Shown: positions 20,447 through 30,963, counted from the first letter of the stretch. The stretch: 64,000 bases of DNA from Siphonodentalium dalli (GCA_032622095.1 CP136066.1:48764911-48828910); one strand, 5' to 3'. Notes: generated by a model not told the origin, from the letters alone. Translations and numbers: made by a program.

Positions 20447-21620
20447 AACTCCCAACTGGGTACTTGGTTAACATATGGTTCCCTCCTGACAACTGATTGG
20501 TTAACAGATGGTTCCCTCCTGACAACTGATTGGTTAACAGATGGTTCCCTCCTGACAACTGATTGGTTAACAGATGGTTCCCTCCTGACAACTGATTGGT
20601 TAACAGATGGTTCCCTCCTGACAACTGATTGGTTAACAGATGGTTCCCTCCTGACAGCTGATTGGTTAACAGATGGTTCCCTCCTGACAGCTGATTGGTT
20701 AACAGATGGATCCCTCCTGACAACTGATTGGTTAACAGATGGTTCCCTCCTGACAACTGATTGGTTAACAGATGGTTCCCTCCTGACAACTGATTGGTTA
20801 ACAGATGGTTCCCTTTTGACAACTGATTGGTTAACAGATGGTTCCCTCCTGACAACTGATTGGTTAACAGATGGTTCCCTCCTGACAACTGATTGGTTAA
20901 CAGATTGTTCCCTTTTGACAACTGATTGCTTAACAGATGGTTCCCTCCTGACAACTGATTAGTTAACAGATGGTTCCCTCCTGACAACTGATTGCTTAAC
21001 AGATGGTTCCCTCCTGACAACTGATTGGTTAACAGATGGTTCCCTCCTGACAACTGATTGGTTAACAGATGGTTCCCTTTTGACAACTGATTGGTTAACA
21101 GATGGTTCCCTCCTGACAACTGATTGGTTAACAGATGGTTCCCTTTTGACAACTGATTAGTTAACAGATGGTTCCCCCCTGACAACTGATTGGTTAACAG
21201 ATGGTTCCCTCCTGACACCTGATTGGTTAACAGATGGTTCCCTCCTGACAACTGATTAGTTAACAGATGGTTCCACCCTGACAACTGATTGGTTAACAGA
21301 TGGTTCCCTCCTGACAACTGATTGGTTAACAGATGGTTCCCTCCTGACAGCTGATTGGTTAACAGATGGTTCCCTCCTGACAACTGATTGGTTAACAGTT
21401 GGTTCCCTCTTGGCAACTGATTGGTTAACAGATGGTTCCCTCCTGACAACTGATTGGTTAACAGATGGTTCCCTCCTGACAACTGATTGGTTAACAGATG
21501 GTTCCCTCCTGACAACTGATTGGTTAACAGATGGTTCCCTCCTGACAACTGATTGGTTAACAGATGGTTCCCTCCTGACAACTGATTGGTTAACAGATGG
21601 TTCTCTTTTGAAAACTGATT
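20447..21620. repeat. 33-bp minisatellite, about 35 units
   Basis: Unit CAACTGATTGGTTAACAGAT followed by GGTTCCCTCCTGA, highly uniform with a few T-for-C variants. The period is 11 codons, so the minus strand stays open for 378 codons as a repeated LSGGNHLLTNQ peptide, and part of the plus strand is open too. No upstream signal peptide, splice context or promoter supports translation. It occupies most of intron 11. Confidence 0.96.
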
Positions 21621-21819
21621 AAGGTTGACTGCATCATTTGATGTTCAATGGTAGAAAGTGTGATTTGAACGCCTTGCGTCTTAACACCATGACTTTACTA
21701 ATTTACCACTGGACAAACGCTCCACTACAAAATCATTGTTATTCCACTATTTACATGGCATATTCAATCATACTTGGTACTAAATATTTGACCTTGTTTA
21801 TTTGACCTTGTTTCTGCAG

Positions 21820-21861
21820 ATGTCGCTGGAGAGATTGACAGAGCAAATAAGAACATGATGA
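21820..21861 (+). CDS. NEO1: NEO1 exon 12: 42-nt microexon before the membrane
   Basis: The acceptor is tttctgcag|AT and the donor A|gtaagt, with phase 1 at both ends. It encodes about 14 residues (DVAGEIDRANKNMM). Exons 11 and 12 are both multiples of three with matching phases, so either could be skipped without a frameshift. A PIF/Harbinger-like element sits 10 nt after the exon end (7 nt of intron then its TTA target site). Confidence 0.8.
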
Positions 21862-22070
21862 GTAAGTGTTAGGCCAAACAAAATTGATGTTTTGTTTCTC
21901 AGGCCCTAGCGCATCCACCTAAACCCCCGCGCGTGCAAAGTTTTTATCAGTACGATATATCGTGTTTTGTTACATTACATTCCTCCGTTCCGGTGCGTTT
22001 TGCGTCCGTAATTTCGTACGCAGAGGTGACTGTTTAGCAACGTCCAATTTATAACTCGAATTACGGAAAT

Positions 22071-23003
22071 ATGCCGAAGCTTCTATCACTACAGATCTTC
22101 AAGAATGACAAGATACTTCTTGATTGGATCGTTATCGGAAGTTATGAGGAGCAGAGTACATTAATCAAGTTATTTCGAGATGTCTGTTTAAATAAATTCG
22201 AGAACTTTTATCTTGATGCTTCATTACTACATTAGCAACATCGCAAGAACTCGAACTTGAGTGTTTTATGGAGACTGATCGCACCATCGATCGATCGTTC
22301 CAGCGAGTAACCTCGACCGTGAAAGTTGTTGATTTGCTTTCTGATTTCGGGAAGTATATTAAGTTCGTCGTAAAAGTAAAACAACCTGAGACTGTTGACA
22401 AAAATGCTACTAGTACCACTGGAAAGTCTGGAACAAATGCTCTCAAACTTCTGATGGAAAAGTCAAAACAGTTGCAGCAACAACGAGTTCTTCCTGCGAA
22501 GTTTGATGAAAAGCTTGCCGAAGGAAATTCCTAATATCGTCTATTCAATGATGTTATTGACTTGCTAGCTATAAATAACGTTGGATGGTCAATGGTTGGA
22601 AATGCTGACTCAGCTGGTAAGCCGTTCATTGATGCTGTTGTGAACTTATTGTGGTACTTAGATCTACATCGGGATAAATTGAAAAGCAGGAGTTGTGATT
22701 TCGGTGGTATCTTCAGCAGCTTTGGACCCAAAATCTCACAGACATGGTGTGCCACCAATTGATCGTGAAAAGTTGCTTAGCTTAGAATCGGCCGTGGATG
22801 TTTTCATAGACAAACCATGGATGAAACATAAATCATGGGAAACTGTGAGAAAAGACTTGGTTGGAGTTTTGGATGTTGTCCACAAATATGGCATGTATCT
22901 TCAGAAAAAATTGGATGAAGTTAAACAGTCTCATGATTGTGAACACTATCACCATGTCAAATTTGTATTCTGTAATTTCTGTTCACCAGTTTTATATTCA
23001 TGA
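22071..23003 (+). pseudogene. Broken unrecognised reading frame inside the Harbinger-like element
   Basis: Coding-like text begins MPKLLSLQIFKNDKILLDW at 22071 and stops near 22235. A second segment 22268-22534 (METDRTIDRSFQRVTSTVK...) ends in a TAA. It then continues in the same frame from 22535 (YRLFNDVIDLLAINNVGWSM...LWYLDLHRDKL). A frameshift near 22700 leads to a third segment (LDPKSHRHGVPPIDREKLL...LDEVKQ...) ending at 23003. Composition is clearly protein-like: periodic Leu/Lys and no low complexity. I do not recognise the family. It may be the element's accessory protein or a captured host gene. Confidence 0.6.
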
Positions 23004-23323
23004 AAGCATTTTTTTTCAATATCAAATTTCTTTTTTTATTCATGTTTGTGCCAATAGGTCACTGACAACTTGAGAGAGTAGTCATACATGTACATGTGCA
23101 TTTTAAATATTATGGTTTTGCACAAGGAGAGGGTATCTCGTGTGTTAGGTATGGACATACCATTTTGTTTTCTTTAAATTTTCTATATTTTATTTTTACA
23201 TTTGTTTTGAAATAAATTCTTTGTGGCAAAAAACTTGAAGTTTCTTCTGAACACTTACCTGATCCATGTAGGGTGATTATAAAAGCATGGCAAAAATGTC
23301 AGATATGGCCACTTCAGTATATA

Positions 23324-23603
23324 TATGTATCATAAAAGGTACTGGGGAAATTCTCAATAAAATTGACATGTCTTAAACCATCCATATGCATGGAAAAATT
23401 GTGAAATATGAACATGTGACAAGTTTACAACCAATCCAATAATTTGCAGATATAAACATACAGAAACTGTTTATCAGCAAATAATTGTATTTGTTGTAAT
23501 CGTGTCACATGTTCATTTTTTACCATTTTTCCATGCATTTGTTTTACCAAGACATGCCAATTTTTATTGACAATTTTCCCAGTACATGTTATGATACATT
23601 ATG
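23324..23603. mobile_element. Foldback element nested in the Harbinger-like element
   Basis: Arms 23324-23423 and 23501-23603 are complementary (for example ATGCATGGAAAAAT with ATTTTTCCATGCAT, and GAACATGTGACA with TGTCACATGTTC) around a loop of about 77 nt. Confidence 0.8.
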
Positions 23604-23832
23604 TTATCAGATACCCCAAAATAACCCATTTTATATGATAAGAAAGCTCATTCCTTCGATCAAAATAACTAACAATAGAGTGTTCCTCTTTATTGTTGTC
23701 TTATGCTGACTGCTTGCACTATCAGCCACACACAGCAAGATAAAAAATAAAAAATCGCCCTCGCGCCTGCTTTAAAAAAAAAATATGCCTGAGAAACGAA
23801 AGTTTAACTTTGTTTGGCCTTATATGCTGCTT

Positions 23833-24250
23833 TTTATACGCCCGTTTGAAAGAACGGTCGTATTATGTAAATGGGTTGTCCGTCCATCCATCGTCTGTCG
23901 TCCGTCCGCTTTTGGTTTCCGGATGATAACTTTAGGTTGAATCAAGTGAACTGAACTAAATTTGGTATATTAGTTTACCACCCCAAAATCAAGTCCGCAT
24001 TATTTTGACTGAATTATGCCCCTTTTTTCGACTTAGATATGACCTGATATGCGGTTTCCACGTTATTGTGTTTTATTATTGTTATTATTTCGTCTTAAGT
24101 CAAAGGTTTCAAACAAATGAATTAAACCTTGCCCCACTCTACTCCAGAAACAGGTGTATTATGCCATGCCCTGAAGGTGTGCTTTTGTTTCTATTTCTGA
24201 ATATACTCCATATAGCTTCCTGCAAATGTTAGATCTTTTGTCTGTATTCC
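23833..24250. repeat. 'ATACGCCCGTTT' dispersed repeat
   Basis: Starts with hairpin CGCCCGTTTGAAAGAACGG and GTATTATGTAAATGGG, then a GTCCGTCCATC microsatellite-like run. Text such as TTCCGGATGATAACTTTAG and TTATGCCCCTTTTTTCGAC follows. Related copies are at 1210-1350, 26660-26890, 27862-28610 and 30590-30790. Comparable repeats are common in bivalve genomes. No coding capacity. Confidence 0.75.
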
Positions 24251-24585
24251 GTCATTTTCCAGTAAATTAAAAAAAATCTTGGCACAGATGTCAACCAACA
24301 TTGGAAACTGCGCACCTATGATTTTGAGTCAAGTCATTTTGGCGGAGTTATTGCCATTTTTTGACATGGAAATGTTTTATGTTTTTATTTTAGAGTTATT
24401 GACCCTTTCTGGACACATTGAAAATGTGCAACATATTTAGTGACCATGCACGTTGTATCATATTGGATTAATCAATACCTCCTACAGTTTGTAGTATTGG
24501 GATCTGACACCCATAAATCCTTCAAACCTGCCCCTCTTCATCGGAGGACATTTTGTCAGTGACCTTTTATCTATTTCTATTTTAG

Positions 24586-24742
24586 ATACTGTGGAAAAAT
24601 CTGAGAAGGAAGAAGGCCTGACAACTAATGTGATAATAATCATCATCGCGTGCGTGATGGGTGCCGCCTTCATCATCGCGATCGGCATCGCTGTTGGCTT
24701 GTTTCTCTGCCGTCGTCGTGACACCTCCGACAAGAGAAGAGG
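24586..24742 (+). CDS. NEO1: NEO1 exon 13: transmembrane helix
   Basis: The acceptor is tattttag|AT and the donor GG|gtgaga, with phases 1 in and 2 out. An acidic/basic juxtamembrane stretch (VEKSEKEEGLTTN) precedes about 27 hydrophobic residues (residues 682-708, VIIIIIACVMGAAF...GLFLC). A basic stop-transfer RRRDTSDKRR follows. This defines type I topology and matches the single helix of DCC-family receptors. Confidence 0.95.
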
Positions 24743-24948
24743 GTGAGAACTAACAGTCCAATCATCTGACAGACAGTTTATTGCCCCCTGTTTTTTATTA
24801 AAATCGCCTGTCTCTGTACCTGAGTCTGTCCCAGATTGTTTTTGGATATCTTCACACGGTTTGTATGCAATTCGAAAAGTGCTTAAATTTTGACCCACTT
24901 CTTTGAAAGTGCTTAAATTTAAAATCAACCAATATCCTTGAAAAGTCT

Positions 24949-25440
24949 TTAACCCTTTACCCAACAGTAATATGACTATCGTCACCCAACACTGATAGGA
25001 GAGAATGTCGCCACCCCAGCCAACATCACTTTCTGGTGACGTCAATGTTATTGAAATGAAATTGTATTATAATAAATTTTATGGTGGCTCTTGTTTTATG
25101 AAATTATGTTTATCTGCATGCATGGGACTAATTTGGTTTTCAGAGTTGTGAATCCCCCTCCCCTAGTATGATAGTATGGTGAATATTTATTAGGGTTTTA
25201 TATTTATTTTTGATAACAATAAATGTAATAAACAAACAAAAGGTAAGTTTGTTTTACATTAAAATTTACATTAAAAATAAAGCAATTTGTTGTGTTATAA
25301 TGCAATATTTTGTTGTAAACTATGACAGGGAAAAACACAAAACTCTGGGCTCTGTGGATGCTATGCGACAGGGCTCGCAAGGGCTTACTGAACGCTATTC
25401 GATAGGGCGCTCTGGGGCTATCTGAATGCTAAAGGGTTAA
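24949..25440. mobile_element. TTAA-flanked piggyBac-like element, unusual interior
   Basis: TTAA-CCCTTTACCCAACAGTAA at left and GAATGCTAAAGGG-TTAA at right. The left terminus is PB1-like but the interior is not: GGCTCTGTGGATGCTATGCG, GCTCGCAAGGGCTTACTGAA, and ATGCAATATTTTGTTG. Probably a separate family or a recombinant. About 206 nt after exon 13. Confidence 0.7.
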
Positions 25441-25634
25441 ATCCCACAAAAAAAATGGTTCATATGCGTCAATTTATTGAAAATCTCAAGCAAAAACTCG
25501 GAAGCCGCGATGTCGTTCAGACATTATTATTTCTGTTGATATTCGTTACTATAAATAACTAACCAGATTTCCCACCTCCACAAAAAGTCATCAGTGTATG
25601 TTGTCACTTGGCGGCATGTGCTGGCTCGAATCTA

Positions 25635-26035
25635 TTAACCCTTTACCCAACAAACCGGCCAAAACCGGCCAAGTAAAGCTTCAACAGCCTAAAATATCTT
25701 CGGTCTGTCTCAATAGAACCATACAAATATGGATATCATTGGAACCGGCTTCTTGACCTCATTGTGATAGTTACAGTTATGCCCTGTGCCAATGCATTCT
25801 CTTATATATGCGAGTCGACCATAGGTCGCCTCGCATATATAAGAGAATGCATTGGCCTAAAATAAATCTTTTTTTAACACTTTTTACCATTTTTCTTACA
25901 TTCTTTAACAATTTTATATAATTTTTAATGTGTTAAGCCAATGCATTCTCTTATATATGCGAGGCGACCTATGGTCGACTCGCATATATAAGAGAATGCA
26001 TTGGCACAGGGCCCTTCTGTTGGGTAAAGGGTTAA
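25635..26035. mobile_element. PB1 MITE ending 20 nt before exon 14
   Basis: Full PB1 copy with TTAA at 25635-25638 and 26032-26035, and both hairpins intact. Its right end abuts the acceptor region of exon 14, leaving CATTATTACTTTATGAACAG as the only host sequence between element and exon. Confidence 0.93.
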
Positions 26036-26055
26036 CATTATTACTTTATGAACAG

Positions 26056-26279
26056 GAATTACAAGTCCCCGGCTCAAGCTAAACCAGATACACCGAAAGG
26101 TCAGCCACCTGATCTCTGGATCCACCATGACAATCTCGAGCTGAAGAACATAGATAAGTCTGACCGGAGTGAGAGCATGATATCTGTACCACTCACGAGA
26201 CAGGGCTCGTCTCATGGCGACACAAAATCCATCGGTGATCTCTCTACTGTTGATGAGAAGAGGAGGAATTCATATGCAA
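26056..26279 (+). CDS. NEO1: NEO1 exon 14: cytoplasmic P1 motif
   Basis: The acceptor is atgaacag|G and the donor A|gtgagt, with phases 2 in and 1 out. It encodes NYKSPAQAKPDTPKG, then PPDLWIHHDNLELKNIDK (residues 735-752), the conserved P1 motif of DCC/neogenin tails. A Ser/Arg-rich stretch ending EKRRNSYA follows, and 'RRNSY' also occurs in neogenin. A PB1 element ends only 20 nt upstream of the exon and the polypyrimidine tract is poor. Confidence 0.96.
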
Positions 26280-27136
26280 GTGAGTGCAACTGAGTTACCA
26301 TGCGACATAATTCAGGTTTTTTTTTTACGACAGGCCCCGTTCCCAATAGGAAATAGTCAAGTTTTTCCCCAATTTCTGGCCCCAAAATTCACAGAAGCTT
26401 ACCCTTATGTTATGAAATATTATAACTCTTCATGTTTCACTTACATAAAATAGAAGTAAACAATTGACACATTCATAGTTTTTATGACTCATATAGTGCA
26501 AAATTTCAATTGGAAAAAGCCCAGGCCCCTTCCCCAAAAATTATTAAAACATCACTGTAGTTTACGTTCTTACATTGTAAGAACATCAAACCCTAAACAT
26601 TGGCTGCTCCCTTATTTGAATCTTGTGCTAAGCTGTGATCCTTGGGTAAAATTTTTATATGCCCAGTTTAAAAAATAATGGATGTATTATGTTGTTGGTC
26701 CATATGTTCGTCTGTCCAGCCATCCATTCACTTTTGGGTTCCAGATGATAACTTTACATAGTCTCAACTGAATGGAATGAAATTTTGGATGTCGGTTTAC
26801 GAGCACACAATACAGGAAAATTCAAATTTAGGTTCCGCCCACCAATTTTCACCAGAGTTATGACCATTTTTGTTGGAATTTGTACTCAGTTGACCTGTTG
26901 TTTGCTTTTATTACATGAGCACCCCTCTAAATGAATAATAGACCTTTCCAATGTATGCTTTTATAACTGATGGGAGAATCCATTCAGTAATCAAATGGTT
27001 TAATATGATCCCCAGAATCGTGTACAGACACTGATGCATATTATTAACAAGAAGCTGTCTGAGAAAGTTAGTTGCATGTGGTTTAGCGTCATTAAGACAT
27101 TTCACGAAATCTGTGTAGATGTTTCGGTTTAATCTA

Positions 27137-27277
27137 CAGTAATGCTCTAAGTAATCGACTCCTTAACCACAGAAGAATTACCGGTATGGGTAACTTTTCA
27201 GGATTTAGTCGGAAATATGGCTTGTTGCCATTCATCGGTAAGCTCGCTGGGAGAGTCGATTACTTAGGGCATTACTG
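27137..27277. mobile_element. TA1 MITE, right arm mostly deleted
   Basis: TA-CAGTAATGCTCTAAGTAATC to AGGGCATTACTG-TA with an intact left arm and only about 35 bp of right arm. It ends 48 nt before exon 15. Confidence 0.88.
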
Positions 27278-27325
27278 TACTTTTCCATTGTTTGAGGCTA
27301 ATCTTTCATTGTTGCTTTGTTTCAG

Positions 27326-27490
27326 GTGATGTTAACTATCATTCCGGTGGCGAGGATAAAATGGACAGAGATAGAGAGTTTGAGAGAGAACAACAGCAAC
27401 GCTACTATACAACTCATATTCCACCTACACGTAACATCATCCGTCCCAAGCCACTAACGATACCACCCGACACACAGCCTCCCAGAGAAC
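27326..27490 (+). CDS. NEO1: NEO1 exon 15: cytoplasmic linker
   Basis: The acceptor is tttgtttcag|GT and the donor C|gtatgt, with phase 1 at both ends. It encodes 55 charged then proline-rich residues (DKMDRDREFEREQQQRYYTTH..., IRPKPLTIPPDTQPP). No domain is recognised. The position corresponds to the poorly conserved region between P1 and P2. Coding status rests on consensus splice sites and frame continuity. Confidence 0.88.
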
Positions 27491-27560
27491 GTATGTTTAT
27501 GTTGTTAAAATCTGGGCTGTAAATATATAGTCATGAATTTTATTTGAATGTTGAAATGTC

Positions 27561-27815
27561 TTAACCCTTTGAGTGCCAGGTCCGATTTTTGTATCAACCC
27601 ATATACCCTGTGCCAATGCATTCTCTTATATATGCGAGTCGACCATAGGTCGCCTCGCATATATAAGAGAATGCATTGGCTTAACAATTTTTTTTTTTTT
27701 TTTTTTTTTTGTACAATTTTGTACAATTTTAATATATTTTATTATATTCTTTATTACAGACTTATTGTGTAGGTTTAGGGCCGATAATATCGGCCCCTGG
27801 CACTCAAAGGGTTAA
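27561..27815. mobile_element. PB3 MITE, compact copy
   Basis: TTAA-CCCTTTGAGTGCCAGGTCC to GGCACTCAAAGGG-TTAA with a single hairpin and a run of 22 T at 27688. It lies 70 nt after exon 15's donor. Confidence 0.92.
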
Positions 27816-27861
27816 ATGGAAGGCATATATCATGCTCTTTTTAATAATATACCTGTTTTTT

Positions 27862-28610
27862 TTTAAACGGGTCATATTATGTTATTGGTCTGTCTGTTTG
27901 TTCGCTTTTGGGATCCAGGTGATAACTTTAGATAGTCTTAACCCTTTACCCAACAAACCGGCCAAAACCGGCCAGATAAAGCTTCAACAGCCTAAAATAT
28001 CTTCGGTCTGTCTCAATAGAACCATACAAATATGGATATCATTGGAACCGGCTCCTTGACCACATTGTGATAGTTACAGTTATGCCCTGTGCCAATGCAT
28101 TCTCTTATATATGCGAGTCGACCATAGGTCGCCTCGCATATATAAGAGAATGCATTGGCCTAAAAAAAATCTTTTTTTAACACTTTTTACCATTTTTTCT
28201 TACATTCTTTAACAATTTTATAATTTGTAATGTGTTAAGCCATTGCATTCTCTTATATATGCGAGGCGACCTATGGTCGACTCGCATATATAAAGAGAAT
28301 GCATTGGCACAGGACCCTTCTGTTGGGTAAAGGGTTAACTGAATGGAATGAAATTGGTACGTGGGATTACTAACATAACATACAAGTCAAGTTCAAATTT
28401 AGGTTCCGCTCGCCAATTTTCTCCAGATTTATGGCCCTTTTCTGAGAATTTGCACTCAGTTTTCATTTCCGGATGATAACTGTAGTATGTCTGAACTGAA
28501 TGTAATGAAATTTGGTATGTGAGTTTACTAGCCCAAAATACAGGTCTACTTCGAATTTGGGTTCTGTCTGCCAATTTTTACCAGAGTTATGACCCTTTGT
28601 TTAATAGTAA
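27862..28610. repeat. 'ATACGCCCGTTT'-type repeat split by PB1
   Basis: AAACGGGTCATATTATG, GGTCTGTCTGTTTGTTCGC and GATAACTTTAGATAGTC stand left of the PB1 insertion. CTGAATGGAATGAAATTGGT continues on the right of it, then a second unit GATAACTGTAGTATGTCTGA follows to 28610. Confidence 0.75.
27938..28338. mobile_element. PB1 MITE nested in another repeat
   Basis: Full PB1 copy. Removing it and one TTAA restores GATAGTCTTAACTGAATGG, which matches uninterrupted relatives (CAGTCTCAACTGAATG at 1254, TAGTCTCAACTGAATG at 26759). This demonstrates TTAA target duplication. Confidence 0.95.
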
Positions 28611-29235
28611 GGCTGAGTTTGATTTTGTCCTCTGTCTGCACAATCACAATTTTTCTGTTGAAAACAAAATATGACATGTAAACTGGCCCTTTTAACTGGG
28701 CCAATAAATATAGTAGTTGATTGGTGCGGATGTAGCGTTTGCAACCACCGAATCAAAATTGCTTATACATAATTCATTTGGCATTGATGTGCGAAAGAGA
28801 GTTTGATTAAATTTTGTTGCTTGTTGAACATACTTGTTATCAACCCTTGGAAGTTAATATTACTTTCTCGTGTTGATAAACCCTCATGTCAACCTCAAAA
28901 CTATGCAACAAATGTATAACTTCGAACAAAATAGCATCTTACTTATTGCACTTCTTGTCATTTTATTTTATTCCACACCTATTGACGTGAGGTACATGTA
29001 TTCAACGGAATCCCAGCCATTGAATACATAGTAGTGTATACTTCCAGTGGAATACAAGCCGGAACTATTCTTGTTGACGTTGTTGCCAAGAAAGATGATG
29101 TACATTACGTCGATCATCTGCTTCCGGTGATCCCCCCATAATTACTGTCTATTTGTCAGACTTAAATCACAATAAAGGTGGCTATAGTAACAATGGATAT
29201 GACATTCATGGACTTAACTTATCTGACTGAACGGT

Positions 29236-29392
29236 GTAGAATAAATACAGAACACAACTTGCATCATAATCTCGAATCTTTTATCGAACTCGTTGCGGAT
29301 GGCGCAAAGTTATATCCTTGAGTCATCCACAACTCATTCGATAAAAGATTCTCGATTAAGATGCACGTTGTGTTCTGTCTATTTATACAATA
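29236..29392. mobile_element. Foldback element, 62-bp arms
   Basis: ATAAATACAGAACACAACTT ... TCTTTTATCGAACTCGTTG at the left and CAACTCATTCGATAAAAGA ... GTTGTGTTCTGTCTATTTAT at the right are complementary. Loop of about 30 nt. No target duplication identified. Confidence 0.75.
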
Positions 29393-29529
29393 GAATCTAA
29401 ATAAAAAGTAAATTTGGTTTCATATAAATTGGTCTGAAACCCTGAATACATTTTTAATGTTTAATCTGTATAATTTGTATGTTTGTTTTGTGTAGAAATC
29501 TAATGATCAATGATTGGTTCTATTTGTAG

Positions 29530-29691
29530 CCATAGCAACAGTTTCAGCTCTTCCAAATGGTCACATGTCACATGAAAATCAAGGTGCTATTCCCATGCGA
29601 CCAGTATATCCTCGTACACAGTATAATATGCAGTATTCAGCGCCACCTAGAGTCAATGCAGGGGACATAACCCATGCTAGCTCCGCATCAA
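29530..29691 (+). CDS. NEO1: NEO1 exon 16: cytoplasmic Pro/Tyr-rich linker
   Basis: The acceptor is ctatttgtag|CC and the donor A|gtaagt, with phase 1 at both ends. It encodes 54 residues including MRPVYPRTQYNMQYSAPPR. Several tyrosines lie near prolines, but I do not assign them a binding role. It is followed by a 7.1-kb intron. Confidence 0.86.
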
Positions 29692-29988
29692 GTAAGTCAA
29701 GATTATTTTCTCTGGTTTTAGTGTTTTGTTTTACATTTGGGTGAGAATTCTTTTGGGTTCAAGTTAGCTTCAGAGTGCTGTGAATGAGAATTTTATTTGA
29801 ATCCAATAACTTTAAAGTCACACACAGTGATCAGACAAATGTTTTAATGTTGTCATTTAAACATTATTAAAACAAACTACAAATGTGTACAATTTGGACT
29901 CAGGGCTTTCAAGTCAAAAATTCAGATCAAACAGATCTGTTTCCCAATTCAGATTTCTGATTCAACACTCTAATTGGTAACTATGTTC

Positions 29989-30409
29989 AAGCCTTGAAAT
30001 AGTGTGTCTGACATTTGCTGAATGATGTCCCCAGAGGGTGAATTTAGTAACACTCCCAGCATTGCAGGCTAGCATAACCAAATTCACCCTCTGGGAACCT
30101 CATTCTGCTGAGGCCTCAACTGATATGGAAGAAATAAGATCAGATTGAAGTTCCTCAATTGAAGTTGGTGATGTTCACCCATTAGTCACCTCGATTATAT
30201 ATTTTATCTTCTGCAAATTAGGGGATATAGAAACAGAAGGGAAAAAGTAACTAAAAATAATGTTAGTTTGATACTCGAGATACTTTCCAGAAGATGAGGC
30301 CTAAGCAAAGTGAGGTCCCCAGAGGGTGAATTTGGTGTTGATAGCATCATTAAATTCACCCTCTGGGGACCTCATTCTGCAAAAGACCGACACACTATTT
30401 CAAAGCTTG
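29989..30409. mobile_element. H8 MITE, full copy
   Basis: CAAGCCTTGAAATAGTG to TATTTCAAAGCTTG, flanked by ACTATGTT and GCTATGTT. Family interior of about 190 bp between the two foldbacks. Confidence 0.92.
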
Positions 30410-30435
30410 GCTATGTTAACCCTTTCTTATTGGTA

Positions 30436-30570
30436 CAGTAATGCCCTAAATAATTGACTTCTTAACCACAGCAGAATTATGGGTAATTTTTCAGGATTTA
30501 GTCTGAAATATGGCTTGTTGCCATTCATCGGAAAGCTCTCAGTGAGATAATATTATTTAGGGCATTACTG
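30436..30570. mobile_element. TA1 MITE, right arm deleted
   Basis: TA-CAGTAATGCCCTAAATAA to GGGCATTACTG-TA. One full arm and a stub, like 27137-27277. 26 nt after an H8 copy. Confidence 0.85.
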
Positions 30571-30963
30571 TATGTGTGTTTCCAAGCTAAAAATTCAGGC
30601 CAAGTGCTAATATGGGTTCTATCCAATTATTTTCACATGAGTTACGGCCTTTTTCGACTTAGAATTTGACCACATTTTGTCATTGAAATTAGGGGTATAT
30701 CAGATATTTTTTGTAAGCTCAAATCATTAGTATTTTGCGGTAGTAAAATTCAAAAAGGCCAAAGGGCATATTTTGCCATGCCCTGGCAATGCTCTATATA
30801 AGGCTAAGAGAAACTGGAATTTGCATGTCCTGAGTAAGAAAAATAATATAGTCCGATCATTATGTGTGCCTTTTCGACAGTTCTTTTAAATTTCACTCTT
30901 GATAGTTGTTTAAAAATATTACTGTTCCTTTTACTAGGTTTTCAATTTTCAAGATTTACCTAT

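Larger units (their letters stand above)
21872..23819. mobile_element. PIF/Harbinger-like element, 1.95 kb
   Basis: TIRs GGCCAAACAAAATTGATGTT ... TTTCTCAGGC and the complement of GCCTGAGAAACGAAAGTTTA ... TTTGGCC, flanked by TTA on both sides. A 3-bp TWA target and GGCC ends are typical of PIF/Harbinger. It carries a degraded reading frame (22071-23003) in which I see no DDE transposase or Myb motif, and a nested foldback at 23324-23603. It sits 7 nt past exon 12's end plus its TTA. Confidence 0.8.

Noticed and set aside
20445-21581. 378-codon minus-strand frame as a repetitive protein gene
   Set aside because: It is an automatic product of a 33-bp (11-codon) satellite lying inside an intron of the opposite-strand gene. 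There is no unique coding sequence, signal peptide, promoter or splice context.
24482-25045. 187-codon minus frame opposite exon 13
   Set aside because: It is the antisense shadow of the transmembrane exon extended by chance. The plus frame gives a clear helix and joins its neighbours in phase.
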